Source: an uncultured Marvinbryantia sp. (GTDB lineage: Bacteria; Bacillota; Clostridia; Lachnospirales; Lachnospiraceae). From it: 64,000 bases of DNA. A program made the position numbers and the translations under genes. The stretch lies in assembly GCF_905201705.1 (NCBI RefSeq), contig NZ_CAJKOX010000019.1, positions 9,267 through 73,266 on the forward strand, read 5' to 3'. Shown in pieces: positions 18,955 through 28,007 of this stretch. A model generated the notes under the pieces. The model was not told the origin of the DNA, made no database searches, and saw nothing but the letters and a program-made list of their open reading frames with translations. The stretch's first letter is position 1. Every line of letters starts with the position of its first letter.

Positions 18955-20806
18955 CCATGCGCGGCTTTTCCCTTTGACAGCGCAGTGGTGTCACAGCGAA
19001 AAAAGTCATAGAGAGTGGCTTGCTATTCACCTGTCAGTGAGGTAAAATAAAGCTGGAATGGTGCAGTAAGGCCCGCACTAGTCGGGAAAGGAGGATGAGT
19101 CATATGCAGAAAAAGAAGCTGCCTGTTGGCATTGATGATTTTGGGAAACTTCGCAGGGAAGATTTCTATTATATAGATAAAACCGGACTCATCCGCGATC
19201 TGCTGAACAATTGGGGTGAGGTCAACCTGTTCACCCGTCCGCGACGTTTCGGAAAGACGCTGAACATGAGTATGCTGAAATGCTTTTTCGAGATAGGGAC
19301 GGACAAGACACTGTTTGATGGCCTGGCAATCTCACAGGAGGCGGCGCTGTGTGAAGAATATATGGGAAAATACCCGGTTATCTTTATCTCACTGAAGGAT
19401 GTGGATGGACTGCGGTTTGAGTATGCGAGAAAACGCCTGATAAAAAAGGTGGGGACCGAAGCAGAGCGATTCCGGTTTTTGCTGAATAGTGACCGACTGT
19501 CTGTGAATGAAAAAGAAAAATATAGTGCATTGGTGGCACTGGATAAAGGGCAGTATGTCATGGATGAAGAGATGCTTACATCCAGCCTGGAAGTATTGTC
19601 TTCCTTGCTCTGTCGGCATTATGGTAAAAAAGCGATCCTTCTGATTGATGAATATGACGTTCCGTTGGATAAGGCATTCCAGCACGGCTATTACAACGAG
19701 ATGGTGTTGTTGATTCGTGGATTGTTCGGACAGGTGTTGAAAACCAATGAATTTTTACAATTTGCCGTCCTGACGGGATGCCTGCGTGTTTCTAAAGAGA
19801 GTATTTTCACTGGGTTGAATAATTTTGATGTCAATTCGATCGTTGATGTGGAGCATGACGAGCAGTTTGGTTTTACGGATTCAGAAGTGCAGAGACTTTT
19901 GGAAGATTATGGTTTGAACGAAAGAGCTGGCATTGTGAAAGAGTGGTATGATGGATACCGTTTTGGCAACGCAAACATTTACTGCCCCTGGGATGTGATC
20001 AAGTATACGAAAAAGCTGTTGGCAGACCCTTACGCAGAACCGGAAGCTTTTTGGATCAACACCAGTGGGAATGATCTGGTGAAACGGTTTATCGATAAGG
20101 CAGATAAAACCACGCAGAATGAGATCGAACGCCTGATTGCGGGAGAGGCGATCGAAAAAGCGATTCGTTTGGATCTGACTTATAATGAACTGGATGCCAG
20201 CATTGCAAATTTGTGGAGCGTCCTCTTTACCACAGGCTATCTGACGCAGACAGGCAGGGCGGTAAACGGCGTTTATAAACTGGTCATCCCCAATCGAGAG
20301 GTACGGGAAGTTTTTATATTGCAGATACAGGAGTGGTTCAAAGAAACGACCCTTGCAGATTCTGCGAGAATCAATCGTTTTTGCGCAGCTTTTCCTGCTG
20401 GAGACGTATCGACTATTCAGGATATGCTGCATGACTATCTGTGGGATTCCATCAGTGTGCGGGACACAGCAGTGCGGACGAGCATGAAGGAGAACTTTTA
20501 TCATGGCATGGTACTGGGACTGCTGCGGAGCCAGGGGAACTGGTTGATCCAGTCCAACGCAGAGACCGGGGAAGGATACAGCGATATATCTGTAAGTACA
20601 CCTGCGCGCACAGGAATTGTGATCGAACTGAAGTATGCAAATGATGGGGATATGGAAGCGGCCTGCGCGGAGGCTCTGAAGCAAATTGAGGAAAAGAAAT
20701 ACGCTGTGGGTTTGCAGCGCCAGGGGATGAAGACAATCATCCGGTATGGGATAGCGTTCTGGGAGAAAGAATGTATGGTAGTTATGGAGTAATTCTGGAG
20801 ACTGCA
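18955..20806 (+). repeat. 1852-bp direct repeat, copy 1
   Basis: Identical to 28008-29859 at an offset of 9053 bp except for four single-base differences I could find by eye (upstream region, near 20702, near 20750, and after the stop). It covers about 140 bp upstream of an AAA-ATPase-like/PDDEXK gene, the gene, and 14 bp after it. Flanking sequences differ on both sides, so the ends are sharp. No terminal inverted repeat or transposase is visible inside. Confidence 0.95.
19104..20792 (+). CDS. AAA-ATPase-like / PD-(D/E)XK nuclease-like protein, copy 1
   Basis: About 562 residues. The N-terminus LPVGIDDFGKLRRED and the P-loop region TRPRRFGKTLNMSML identify the AAA-ATPase_like family (PF09820); ILLIDEYDVPLD is its Walker B. 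The C-terminus (YSDISVSTPARTGIVIELKY) carries the PDDEXK_9 core, D...E-x-K. Such genes are multicopy in many gut Firmicutes and Bacteroidetes and their function is unproven. ATG 19104 is 11 bases from GGAGG; ATG 19095 is only two bases away. A CCCG/CGGG hairpin lies just upstream. The protein is identical in both copies. Confidence 0.85.
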   Translation: MQKKKLPVGIDDFGKLRREDFYYIDKTGLIRDLLNNWGEVNLFTRPRRFGKTLNMSMLKCFFEIGTDKTLFDGLAISQEAALCEEYMGKYPVIFISLKDVDGLRFEYARKRLIKKVGTEAERFRFLLNSDRLSVNEKEKYSALVALDKGQYVMDEEMLTSSLEVLSSLLCRHYGKKAILLIDEYDVPLDKAFQHGYYNEMVLLIRGLFGQVLKTNEFLQFAVLTGCLRVSKESIFTGLNNFDVNSIVDVEHDEQFGFTDSEVQRLLEDYGLNERAGIVKEWYDGYRFGNANIYCPWDVIKYTKKLLADPYAEPEAFWINTSGNDLVKRFIDKADKTTQNEIERLIAGEAIEKAIRLDLTYNELDASIANLWSVLFTTGYLTQTGRAVNGVYKLVIPNREVREVFILQIQEWFKETTLADSARINRFCAAFPAGDVSTIQDMLHDYLWDSISVRDTAVRTSMKENFYHGMVLGLLRSQGNWLIQSNAETGEGYSDISVSTPARTGIVIELKYANDGDMEAACAEALKQIEEKKYAVGLQRQGMKTIIRYGIAFWEKECMVVME

Positions 20807-21190
20807 AAATTGTGGTTTCCGGAAAAAGCGTCTATTGTGAAATAAGTAAGAGCACATCCTCTGTGGTGATTACCGGAGTTTTTGGTAATAGTCACAGGGG
20901 ATGTGCGTTTAAGGCTCTATCCCGGTCTGTGACATGCGACCGAGCGGATGCGAGGCGAAAGGCAGGTGCTTATTGAGAACTTTGGAGCCGGAGAGGCGCA
21001 GAATTCGCAACAAGTACCGGAGGGATTTGCCTGGGGGTTTTCATTAAAATTTGGTATTAACCAATAGCGCTATTTATGGTAAAATATACTAAAAGCTTTT
21101 GTGTTAACAATTTTTATAGTGGGGTTTAGAATCGGATTATTAACAGAAAGGAGAAAGGATAACCTGGAGACAGGTATCTGTAACAAAAAG
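20807..21190. other. Intergenic region with a large hairpin
   Basis: A 14-bp inverted repeat (GCACATCCTCTGTG 20852-20865 with CACAGGGGATGTGC 20893-20906, one G-T pair) encloses a smaller GATTACC/GGTAAT stem. No T run follows, so it may be a regulatory RNA structure rather than a terminator. AAAGGAGAAAGGA near 21147 looks like a ribosome site without a good ATG behind it. Confidence 0.55.
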
Positions 21191-21523
21191 ATGGGTGTAG
21201 TAAGGACAAATATTGGAAATGTGGAAGTACTTATTGAGACAGTTGAAACAGAGATGCAAGAAGCATTCCCTGGAATGACGGATACGGCTGATAGGAATAC
21301 AGTTAGCGATAAAATATATGATGCATTTGAGAGCGCAAAGGATGTCATTCAGGGAATAGTACGGGAATTTTCAGGAATTAATGCTCTGGGAGTTAATTCT
21401 CCAGATGAGACAAAGATATCATTCAGTATGTCGTTGGCAGCAGAAGGGAATCTTTGGCTGATCAAGAGTGGCAGCAATATGACTTTGAATGTTGAGATGA
21501 CATGGAAGCAGAGCGAGAGATGA
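21191..21523 (+). CDS. Trypsin-co-occurring domain (trypco1-like) protein
   Basis: About 110 residues. It starts with a beta segment (NIGNVEVLIETVE), has a helical middle (DKIYDAFESAKDVIQGIVREF) and ends DETKISFSMSLAAEGNLW...NVEMTWKQS. That order matches the small trypco1 family, also annotated CU044_2847-like, which accompanies trypsin-like proteases in predicted bacterial conflict systems. The next gene encodes such a protease, which supports the call. ATG 21191 has no clear ribosome site; GTG 21101 would add 30 unlikely residues. Its stop overlaps the next start as ATGA. Confidence 0.7.
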   Translation: MGVVRTNIGNVEVLIETVETEMQEAFPGMTDTADRNTVSDKIYDAFESAKDVIQGIVREFSGINALGVNSPDETKISFSMSLAAEGNLWLIKSGSNMTLNVEMTWKQSER

Positions 21524-24500
21524 ATGATTTTGATTTACCAAAGAAATCAACGATGTTGGAAAAATCTGTCTGTCGAGTAGCCTACAAAGTAGGAGATAAG
21601 CAATCAACAGAGACCGGCTGGCTTTGCTCTGAGGACGGTTGGATCATCACGGCAGGGCATATATTTGTGGAAGATGGAGAAAGATATTCACGTGAGGAAG
21701 GCGTCATACAGGGTGCTGTCCTGGTGAAATTTCCAGATCTGGATGAGATGCCGGTACAGGTGCTTTATGCAGAAAAAAGAAACCAGGAGGGAATTGATTT
21801 CGCTGTGCTAAGTTTAACCCGGCGTCCCTCTGGAATGATACCTTTTTGCGTGAATCTGGATGGCAGAAACCAAACAGGAGAGATTCGGATCATTGGAATG
21901 GGAAAAATTCTTCAGGGCTTTCTCGCGCCGGTCAGAGGCTACATTGAAGGCAGTTTGGTGGATGTTGAGTGTGGTGCAGACAGTTTTTTGCATATTAGCG
22001 CGGAGAATGCAGTGCAGCCCGGTTATAGTGGCGCACCTGTTTTTTCGGTGGAAGATAATGCGGTCATTGCAATTCAGGTTATGGCGAGTAAATCTGGTCA
22101 AGAACCGAATGCTTATACACCTGTGGCTGAGCGGAAAACCGTAAATGCTGTAATGCTCCGGCGGATGATAGAAAGATATCCTGAATTGGAACAACATCTG
22201 ATCGCCCTGAAAAGACCGTTTTCTGGATTTGATATCTTAACAGCAATCAGGAACCATCGAGGAGGCAAAAGGATATCTGGTCAGCATTTCAGTGAAGAAA
22301 CCATTGATGAAACAATTCTTCCGATGATTCAGGAGCAGGAGCTGCGACACGACAAAATAAAGGATCTTAGCCAACCTGTATTGGATGCGATCCACAAAGC
22401 TCATGATAAAAACTGTTTCGTTCTTGGCGAGGAGGGAGGCAGTGGAAAAACGATGACGCTTCTGAAACTTTTCTCCTATTCATTAAAATTAAATACGGTT
22501 AGGAAGATTCCATTGTATATTGAACTGCGCAATCTTCCGATACGGACAGAGCGATACAATGTATATGATGACCCGGGAATGTTGTTTGCAGATTATCTGG
22601 CTTCAGAATTGTACGGTAGTTATTTAAGCAAAGGAAGGATTGCTGCAGACAGAGATGATATGCGGGAAAAGTTCCGTGAAGAGCTTGAGGAACCCTCCTT
22701 CAGGGGAACTAAGTATTTATTACTTTTGGATGGTTTGAATGAGGTTTCTCTTGCCAGACGACCTGAGGTTTGTGAAGAGATTTTATTTTGGGCGCGGAAT
22801 CCTCATACTCAGGTCATTGTTACAAGCCGCTATAAGGAAGATATGCTTGTCAAAGGGAGCGCGAAGAAGTCGGATTTTAGCAGCTTCGAGGATTTTTTTA
22901 TTGAGGACAGACAACTATGGGATGTCAATGATTCACAGGAACAATTTCTTCTCTTAACAATTCAGAAACTGAAAAAACAGGTTGTGTCGGATTATCTGAG
23001 TAACAACGGAATCGGGGAAAAAATTATCGGGGAGGTGATGAACAATCAGGAATTGCTGGATATTTTAAGGATTCCCATGTACCTTACTATTTTTGCCAGA
23101 CTGTATAACATAAAAGCCCAGGCACGTAAAATCAGTTCTGGCGGCAGACTAATGGATGTCTGTACAAGGGGAGAATTATTGTATGAATTTTTTGGAGAAA
23201 AAGAGGCTCAGATTACGAGAACAGTGGATGTACAAAAAGATAAGCTGGAAAAGAAAGACAACATAGAAAATAGAAAAAAGATATTCATGTTTGAAAAGAT
23301 TATTCCGTATGTGGCTTTTCATATGGCGGCTGTGCAAAGCTATAGTATATCAGAGGATGATTTGTTAGAGTTGCTTGATAATCTGCTAACAGAAGAAGAT
23401 TCCGTCATGAAAAAAAGAGCATCTTTTATCAAATCGTACAGGACAATATATGAACTGTATTATGACCGCAGCAATCTTAGCGGAAGAGGTGAGGTGGACA
23501 CCAGATATAGCGCTTCGGAAGAGATTATCAGGTTCATTGTGGAAGAACTGCATATTATGAAGAAGATCCATGTAATCAGAGAATGCAAAATGTCGGACAT
23601 GGGTATAAAAGATATAAATGTGATCATGTATGAGTTCCTGCATGAGAATCTTCGTGATTATTTTGCCGCAAGACAGCTTCAGGAAGACGTAAGTTGCTTT
23701 ATCTATTTGAACGTGAGTGAAGGACTTTCGCTGGCACAGCGAAATATACCTCATACGGTTCTGGAGTTTTTTGGCGATATCTGCCATGAACATGAGTCAA
23801 AGCCTGTCTGTGATAACAAGAGCAGACAATGGGTAATCAGGCATACATCGTTTATCAAAAATGCTTTGGGCTTGCTGCGCGGAAGACATGACGAGGATGC
23901 CAGAGTTATGGTTTCAAATATTATCTCAGTCATGCAGTACTCAAGAAAAAATGATCTGTCAGGTTTGGATTTGCAGGACATTGATTTTACGGAAACGTGG
24001 CTGGGTGGTATTCGATTCAGCCGGTTTTATGGTAATACATATTTATCTTCGATTTTTGATAGAGCAACAATCCATTCATTTAATCTGCTGAGGAATGGAC
24101 ATGATACAGTGGTTACCTGTGTAAGAAGGGATAGACGCAATCGGGACATCATCTATAGTGCAGATATGTCTGGCCGTGTAATACGCTGGGATTGTGAAAG
24201 AAAAAGGGGCAGTGATATATGTCAGCTTGATGAAAATATAAGAGATATGCTGGTATCTTCTGAGAGCGAAAATATAATTTATATTGCTTCGGAGCATTCC
24301 ATATACCGACTTGCACTGTCTGATCTGACAATCAGCAAAGTCTATGAGACAAAGGCGTTCCTATGGAATCTCAGACTATCGGAATCCGGAATTTCTTTTA
24401 AAACAGATATGAATCCGTCGGTGTGGATTCGGCTGATCATTGATGAAGATGGAAGACTTTGCCAGGTAATTGGGGATGAGTATTCCATGCCTTTTTGGCT

Positions 24501-25419
24501 GGTTTCCCATTCTTGCGAGAGCAGAGACGGTACATGGCTGATTGCAGGAGGAAGTAGTAAAAATCATCGTGTTCAGGTATTTCACAGAGAAAAAAATGAG
24601 GATTGGAATAGGATTCCTGTGCAGACAGTTCCGTTCCATTACGGAAACCGCATGAGATGGATGGAAATGTCTGTGGACGAGACGAGGATCTTGTTTTGCG
24701 TACAAAATTATTTGTATGAATATTCATTAACAGGAGGAATGCTGGATAGTGAAATTTTTCGTTTGTATTCGGTGTCGGAGATTGCCTTTGCCTCTTACTG
24801 GTATAATGATGATGGAAGCTTGGACGGAATTTTATATTCTTGCGGTTCAGAGATTATACTTCTGGACAGAAACTACAAAATCAGTATGCGCCTGAACAGC
24901 GGAAATGGAGTTTGTCATTATGCAAGTCCGTTTCTGATTGATCATGACTACAGATTTTCCAGGCAGAGTGGATTGCAGAGAGGAGTACAAGAAAAATATC
25001 ATCTTTATATGGATGGTGAAATTCAGGAATTTGATGCGGATACAAATATCTGCAACAGAATCTATGATATTAAAAAAAGAAGTAAACTTGGGTATTGTTT
25101 GAATGATCATAAGGTAAGGCTGTTCCAGACAAATCTGTACAGCGTGAATCTTCAGAGCGCTCAGATTGAAGATACATCGTCGGAGAATATTCAGTTTATT
25201 GATTATGCAGAGATGAGGGATTCTGTCGGGTTCAGGATTCAGCGCCTTGGGCAGCAGATTATCGTGTACGATCGATATACCGAAGAGCAGGAGTCATTTA
25301 GGGCATATCGGGGATTACTTATTCAGGGATGCTCAATGAAAGATATAAAAGGAGATATGCAGGAACCGGAGAATCAAGAAATATTGAGGCGTTATGGAGC
25401 TATTTTGAAGGAGCATTGA
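21520..25419 (+). CDS. Trypsin-like protease - NACHT - beta-propeller protein (NLR-like)
   Basis: About 1299 residues. Residues 1-200 form a trypsin-like serine protease with an intact triad: His in TAGHIFV (near 46), Asp in GIDFAVL (near 93), Ser in PGYSGAPV (near 169). Residues about 290-480 form a NACHT NTPase, with Walker A GEEGGSGKT and Walker B LLLLDGLNEV. A long helical part follows. From about 850 there are beta-propeller-like repeats (VTCVRRDRRNRDIIYSAD and GRVIRWD, WD40-style). This is the effector-switch-sensor layout of NLR-like proteins; protease activation by a phage or stress signal is inferred. ATG 21520 overlaps the previous stop; ATG 21502 is also in frame. The next gene begins after four bases. 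Confidence 0.85.
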   Translation: MNDFDLPKKSTMLEKSVCRVAYKVGDKQSTETGWLCSEDGWIITAGHIFVEDGERYSREEGVIQGAVLVKFPDLDEMPVQVLYAEKRNQEGIDFAVLSLTRRPSGMIPFCVNLDGRNQTGEIRIIGMGKILQGFLAPVRGYIEGSLVDVECGADSFLHISAENAVQPGYSGAPVFSVEDNAVIAIQVMASKSGQEPNAYTPVAERKTVNAVMLRRMIERYPELEQHLIALKRPFSGFDILTAIRNHRGGKRISGQHFSEETIDETILPMIQEQELRHDKIKDLSQPVLDAIHKAHDKNCFVLGEEGGSGKTMTLLKLFSYSLKLNTVRKIPLYIELRNLPIRTERYNVYDDPGMLFADYLASELYGSYLSKGRIAADRDDMREKFREELEEPSFRGTKYLLLLDGLNEVSLARRPEVCEEILFWARNPHTQVIVTSRYKEDMLVKGSAKKSDFSSFEDFFIEDRQLWDVNDSQEQFLLLTIQKLKKQVVSDYLSNNGIGEKIIGEVMNNQELLDILRIPMYLTIFARLYNIKAQARKISSGGRLMDVCTRGELLYEFFGEKEAQITRTVDVQKDKLEKKDNIENRKKIFMFEKIIPYVAFHMAAVQSYSISEDDLLELLDNLLTEEDSVMKKRASFIKSYRTIYELYYDRSNLSGRGEVDTRYSASEEIIRFIVEELHIMKKIHVIRECKMSDMGIKDINVIMYEFLHENLRDYFAARQLQEDVSCFIYLNVSEGLSLAQRNIPHTVLEFFGDICHEHESKPVCDNKSRQWVIRHTSFIKNALGLLRGRHDEDARVMVSNIISVMQYSRKNDLSGLDLQDIDFTETWLGGIRFSRFYGNTYLSSIFDRATIHSFNLLRNGHDTVVTCVRRDRRNRDIIYSADMSGRVIRWDCERKRGSDICQLDENIRDMLVSSESENIIYIASEHSIYRLALSDLTISKVYETKAFLWNLRLSESGISFKTDMNPSVWIRLIIDEDGRLCQVIGDEYSMPFWLVSHSCESRDGTWLIAGGSSKNHRVQVFHREKNEDWNRIPVQTVPFHYGNRMRWMEMSVDETRILFCVQNYLYEYSLTGGMLDSEIFRLYSVSEIAFASYWYNDDGSLDGILYSCGSEIILLDRNYKISMRLNSGNGVCHYASPFLIDHDYRFSRQSGLQRGVQEKYHLYMDGEIQEFDADTNICNRIYDIKKRSKLGYCLNDHKVRLFQTNLYSVNLQSAQIEDTSSENIQFIDYAEMRDSVGFRIQRLGQQIIVYDRYTEEQESFRAYRGLLIQGCSMKDIKGDMQEPENQEILRRYGAILKEH

Positions 25420-25423
25420 TATT

Positions 25424-27856
25424 ATGAATCTGATAGAAGTTTACATAGATACATATTTGAATAAGGGTAATGCATATCAGTATGGTGAAATTTTATTTGA
25501 CTGCGGCCTGAAAATTAAGGGCATCCACTTCCATTCTCAGAAAAATATTGTTCACGTAAATTATCCGGCTGTTAGGGACGGAAAGCGGATTTTCCATCCA
25601 TCTTTTCAGCTCAAGGACAGTTATGCAGACAGAGCAATAAAAGGAATTTTGGAATATGCCTGGAATCGGATGAAAAATGATGGAAAAAATAGTATATATG
25701 GATGCCGGAAAGCACATTGCTGCAAAGAATTGGTAGAAATTTCAAAGGATGACTTCGAATGGCTTGACGAAAAAAAGAAATGTGAATACTCATTTTCTGG
25801 TATGGGGAAATCAGCAGTTAGAGTGGAGTTGATTGATGATAGAAGGAGTATAGGCGCACTCAGATGTGCGTATGCCAGAGTGTATTTTGACGAGAGTTTT
25901 GTTATCAGTAATTTAAAGGTTTTTGATGACGGTGAAGGCATTGGTAAAGTTCAATTTCCACATCATATGCAGGAAGAAGCAGTTACTTTTATGGGGGAAG
26001 GAGATAGGAGTTGGATAGAAAGCTGCATTATAGAGCGGTTTCAAGATAGAGCAGAACGGACTGGCAATGTGATTAAGACAGAAAATTCTACGAATGAGGA
26101 GCAGCTGTTTAAAATTCTCTGGAGTGCTTCTGACAATGGATATATTCTGCAATCCAAGATCCGGGGAATTTTGGAACAGAATAGGATTGACTGGGAAAAT
26201 ATTTATCATGTGAAGAGAATTTCGGAACTTGTAAAAAAGATGAGTTTTATGTCGTTAAGAAGGCTGGAAACGTCACCAGAGCATTATGTAGACTGGGTAG
26301 TAATTACTTATGAAAAGGATCCGGAACCTGTAGTTGTGGAAAGCGAGAATACTCAGATTCTGCCTGATGATGTTAAAGAAAAGTTGCATAATGTACTGGC
26401 TGACGAGTATATGAGAAATGGTAAAATTATACTTTCTAGTGTAATTCCATATTTGTCGGAAGAGCATCCGGAAATTTTGGAAAAGTTCCCAAAGGTAAAG
26501 CTGAAAAGGATTCTTCAAAGCTGTAATTTTATTAGATTTGAAGGAGGTCCAATGCCACCGATCTATATACATATACAGGATGAAAATGTAGATTTGACCA
26601 GGCAGGAGGACAGCAGTGTTACGTGTATAGCACATGAAGATGTACAATTTGATGTCGTTTCTCAGAAACATCCTGATTTGACGGAACAGGTTAGAATGTC
26701 AACACAGAAAATAGAAGAATATGATCAGTTGGCAAAAAAGAATCCGTTTAAGTTTGTTCCAAATACAAAGCTGATACAGGAGCAGAATATCCCAGATTCA
26801 AAGTTGCCTAAAATTACGGCTGATGAGGCCATGAGGAGATTCCTGAGAATGGCGAGTCTTGAACAGCTTGACTTCATGGATTTGGAGATTGTATATTGGG
26901 TATCTAAATTGCAATATTCGAAATCCTCATTTTTGTATGATCTGATTGTCGGTGGCCTTATAGAGGTTCCGGCTGGAAAGAGAATTAACAAGGATAAGCT
27001 GAGCACCAGGCTGATGCGTTTGTATAAAGTTAATCTTGTTGGATTTTATAAACTTTGCTCAGTCGATGAAAATGGAAATATTGTCAGCAAATCTGCACAT
27101 CGTATATTGATGGTTACTGCATATGGACGTACACAACTTAGAGTGATTGGGCGGCAGAGCGATTTTGATTTCTTTATGGCGTTGGATAATATTGAAAAAA
27201 TACTTAAAAAATTGTCAGTTAACCAGTGGTTTACAAAATTTATGACAATATTCAAAAATGTATCTTATTATCTTGACGTTATTGTGATAGCGAAAATCGC
27301 GGAGGCGAATGCTGCCAGAATCCCGCTGGTTATAGTCAAGGATGGCATACCTGTTTTTATAAATGCCTGTAAACGGGGAAGTCTTTTTGAACAGGACATT
27401 CGTTCAGGGGATTTTGCTTTTTGGATAAAACGGGTAAGTAATCTTATGGAAAATTACAATGAATTGTATATTGGAGAGCATCAGGTCAGCTTTATAAAAA
27501 AACCTAAATTGATTTTTATTTGTGAAGATTCAGAACATTGTATGGAAATTTACGGTCAGATTGTCGAAGCAGTGTCAAAGATTAAGAGCAGAACGGTTCT
27601 TGACAATTTATGGTTTGCTGAAGATATTAACATTTATAATGATTTCCTGCATGCCCACTATAGTTTTGATCGCGGAGAAAGACGGATTTGCGAGAATATA
27701 GATGAATTCCTCGGTGTAGAAATCGGGAGTAAATTAGTAGAAAATGCTGATTTTACAAATGAACAGAGTCCAGAAGAAGATATGCGAATCTTAAAAGAAC
27801 TAGAGCGTGAAGAAAACCTGATGATATTGCCTTTTGAAGATTCGCAGACTTGGTAG
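25424..27856 (+). CDS. 810-residue multidomain protein, possible SpoVG-like and OST-HTH-like parts
   Basis: I do not recognise the whole protein. Two N-terminal stretches (about residues 25-75, VNYPAVRDGKRIFHPSFQL; and 115-195, ALRCAYARVYFDESFVISNL) resemble the SpoVG nucleic-acid-binding fold. Residues 312-384 (KIILSSVIPYLSEEHPEIL, then VKLKRILQSC) resemble an OST-HTH/LOTUS winged helix, an RNA-binding module. Residues 470-750 look like a winged helix followed by an alpha/beta domain (IPLVIVKDGIPVFINA, KPKLIFICEDSEHC), vaguely like replication-relaxation proteins. All these are weak visual matches. AAGGAG lies ten bases upstream, and four bases separate it from the protease-NACHT gene, so the operon is tight. 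Confidence 0.6.
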   Translation: MNLIEVYIDTYLNKGNAYQYGEILFDCGLKIKGIHFHSQKNIVHVNYPAVRDGKRIFHPSFQLKDSYADRAIKGILEYAWNRMKNDGKNSIYGCRKAHCCKELVEISKDDFEWLDEKKKCEYSFSGMGKSAVRVELIDDRRSIGALRCAYARVYFDESFVISNLKVFDDGEGIGKVQFPHHMQEEAVTFMGEGDRSWIESCIIERFQDRAERTGNVIKTENSTNEEQLFKILWSASDNGYILQSKIRGILEQNRIDWENIYHVKRISELVKKMSFMSLRRLETSPEHYVDWVVITYEKDPEPVVVESENTQILPDDVKEKLHNVLADEYMRNGKIILSSVIPYLSEEHPEILEKFPKVKLKRILQSCNFIRFEGGPMPPIYIHIQDENVDLTRQEDSSVTCIAHEDVQFDVVSQKHPDLTEQVRMSTQKIEEYDQLAKKNPFKFVPNTKLIQEQNIPDSKLPKITADEAMRRFLRMASLEQLDFMDLEIVYWVSKLQYSKSSFLYDLIVGGLIEVPAGKRINKDKLSTRLMRLYKVNLVGFYKLCSVDENGNIVSKSAHRILMVTAYGRTQLRVIGRQSDFDFFMALDNIEKILKKLSVNQWFTKFMTIFKNVSYYLDVIVIAKIAEANAARIPLVIVKDGIPVFINACKRGSLFEQDIRSGDFAFWIKRVSNLMENYNELYIGEHQVSFIKKPKLIFICEDSEHCMEIYGQIVEAVSKIKSRTVLDNLWFAEDINIYNDFLHAHYSFDRGERRICENIDEFLGVEIGSKLVENADFTNEQSPEEDMRILKELEREENLMILPFEDSQTW

Positions 27857-27934
27857 TCTGAGTTTGTTTATTTGTTGCTGGTAAAATGCGTATATAAATA
27901 TAGATTTAAGAATCAATAAAAGGAGCTATATAGC

Positions 27935-27982
27935 ATGAATTTATATACGTTATTGCATTATTGTAAGCTATTTAGTGGTTGA
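27935..27982 (+). pseudogene. Orphan gene start cut near the repeat
   Basis: AAAGGAG precedes ATG 27935, which opens a 15-codon frame (MNLYTLLHYCKLFSG) and then stops, 25 bp before copy 2 of the 1852-bp repeat. A strong ribosome site in front of so short a frame suggests the 5' end of a gene whose body was lost when the repeat arrived. Confidence 0.4.
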
Positions 27983-28007
27983 GTAGTCAATCAATGTCAT
28001 GTAATGT

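Noticed and set aside
19881..20807. Minus-strand ORF of 308 codons, also found in repeat copy 2
   Set aside because: Opposite-strand shadow of the AAA-ATPase-like gene, without ribosome site or motif.
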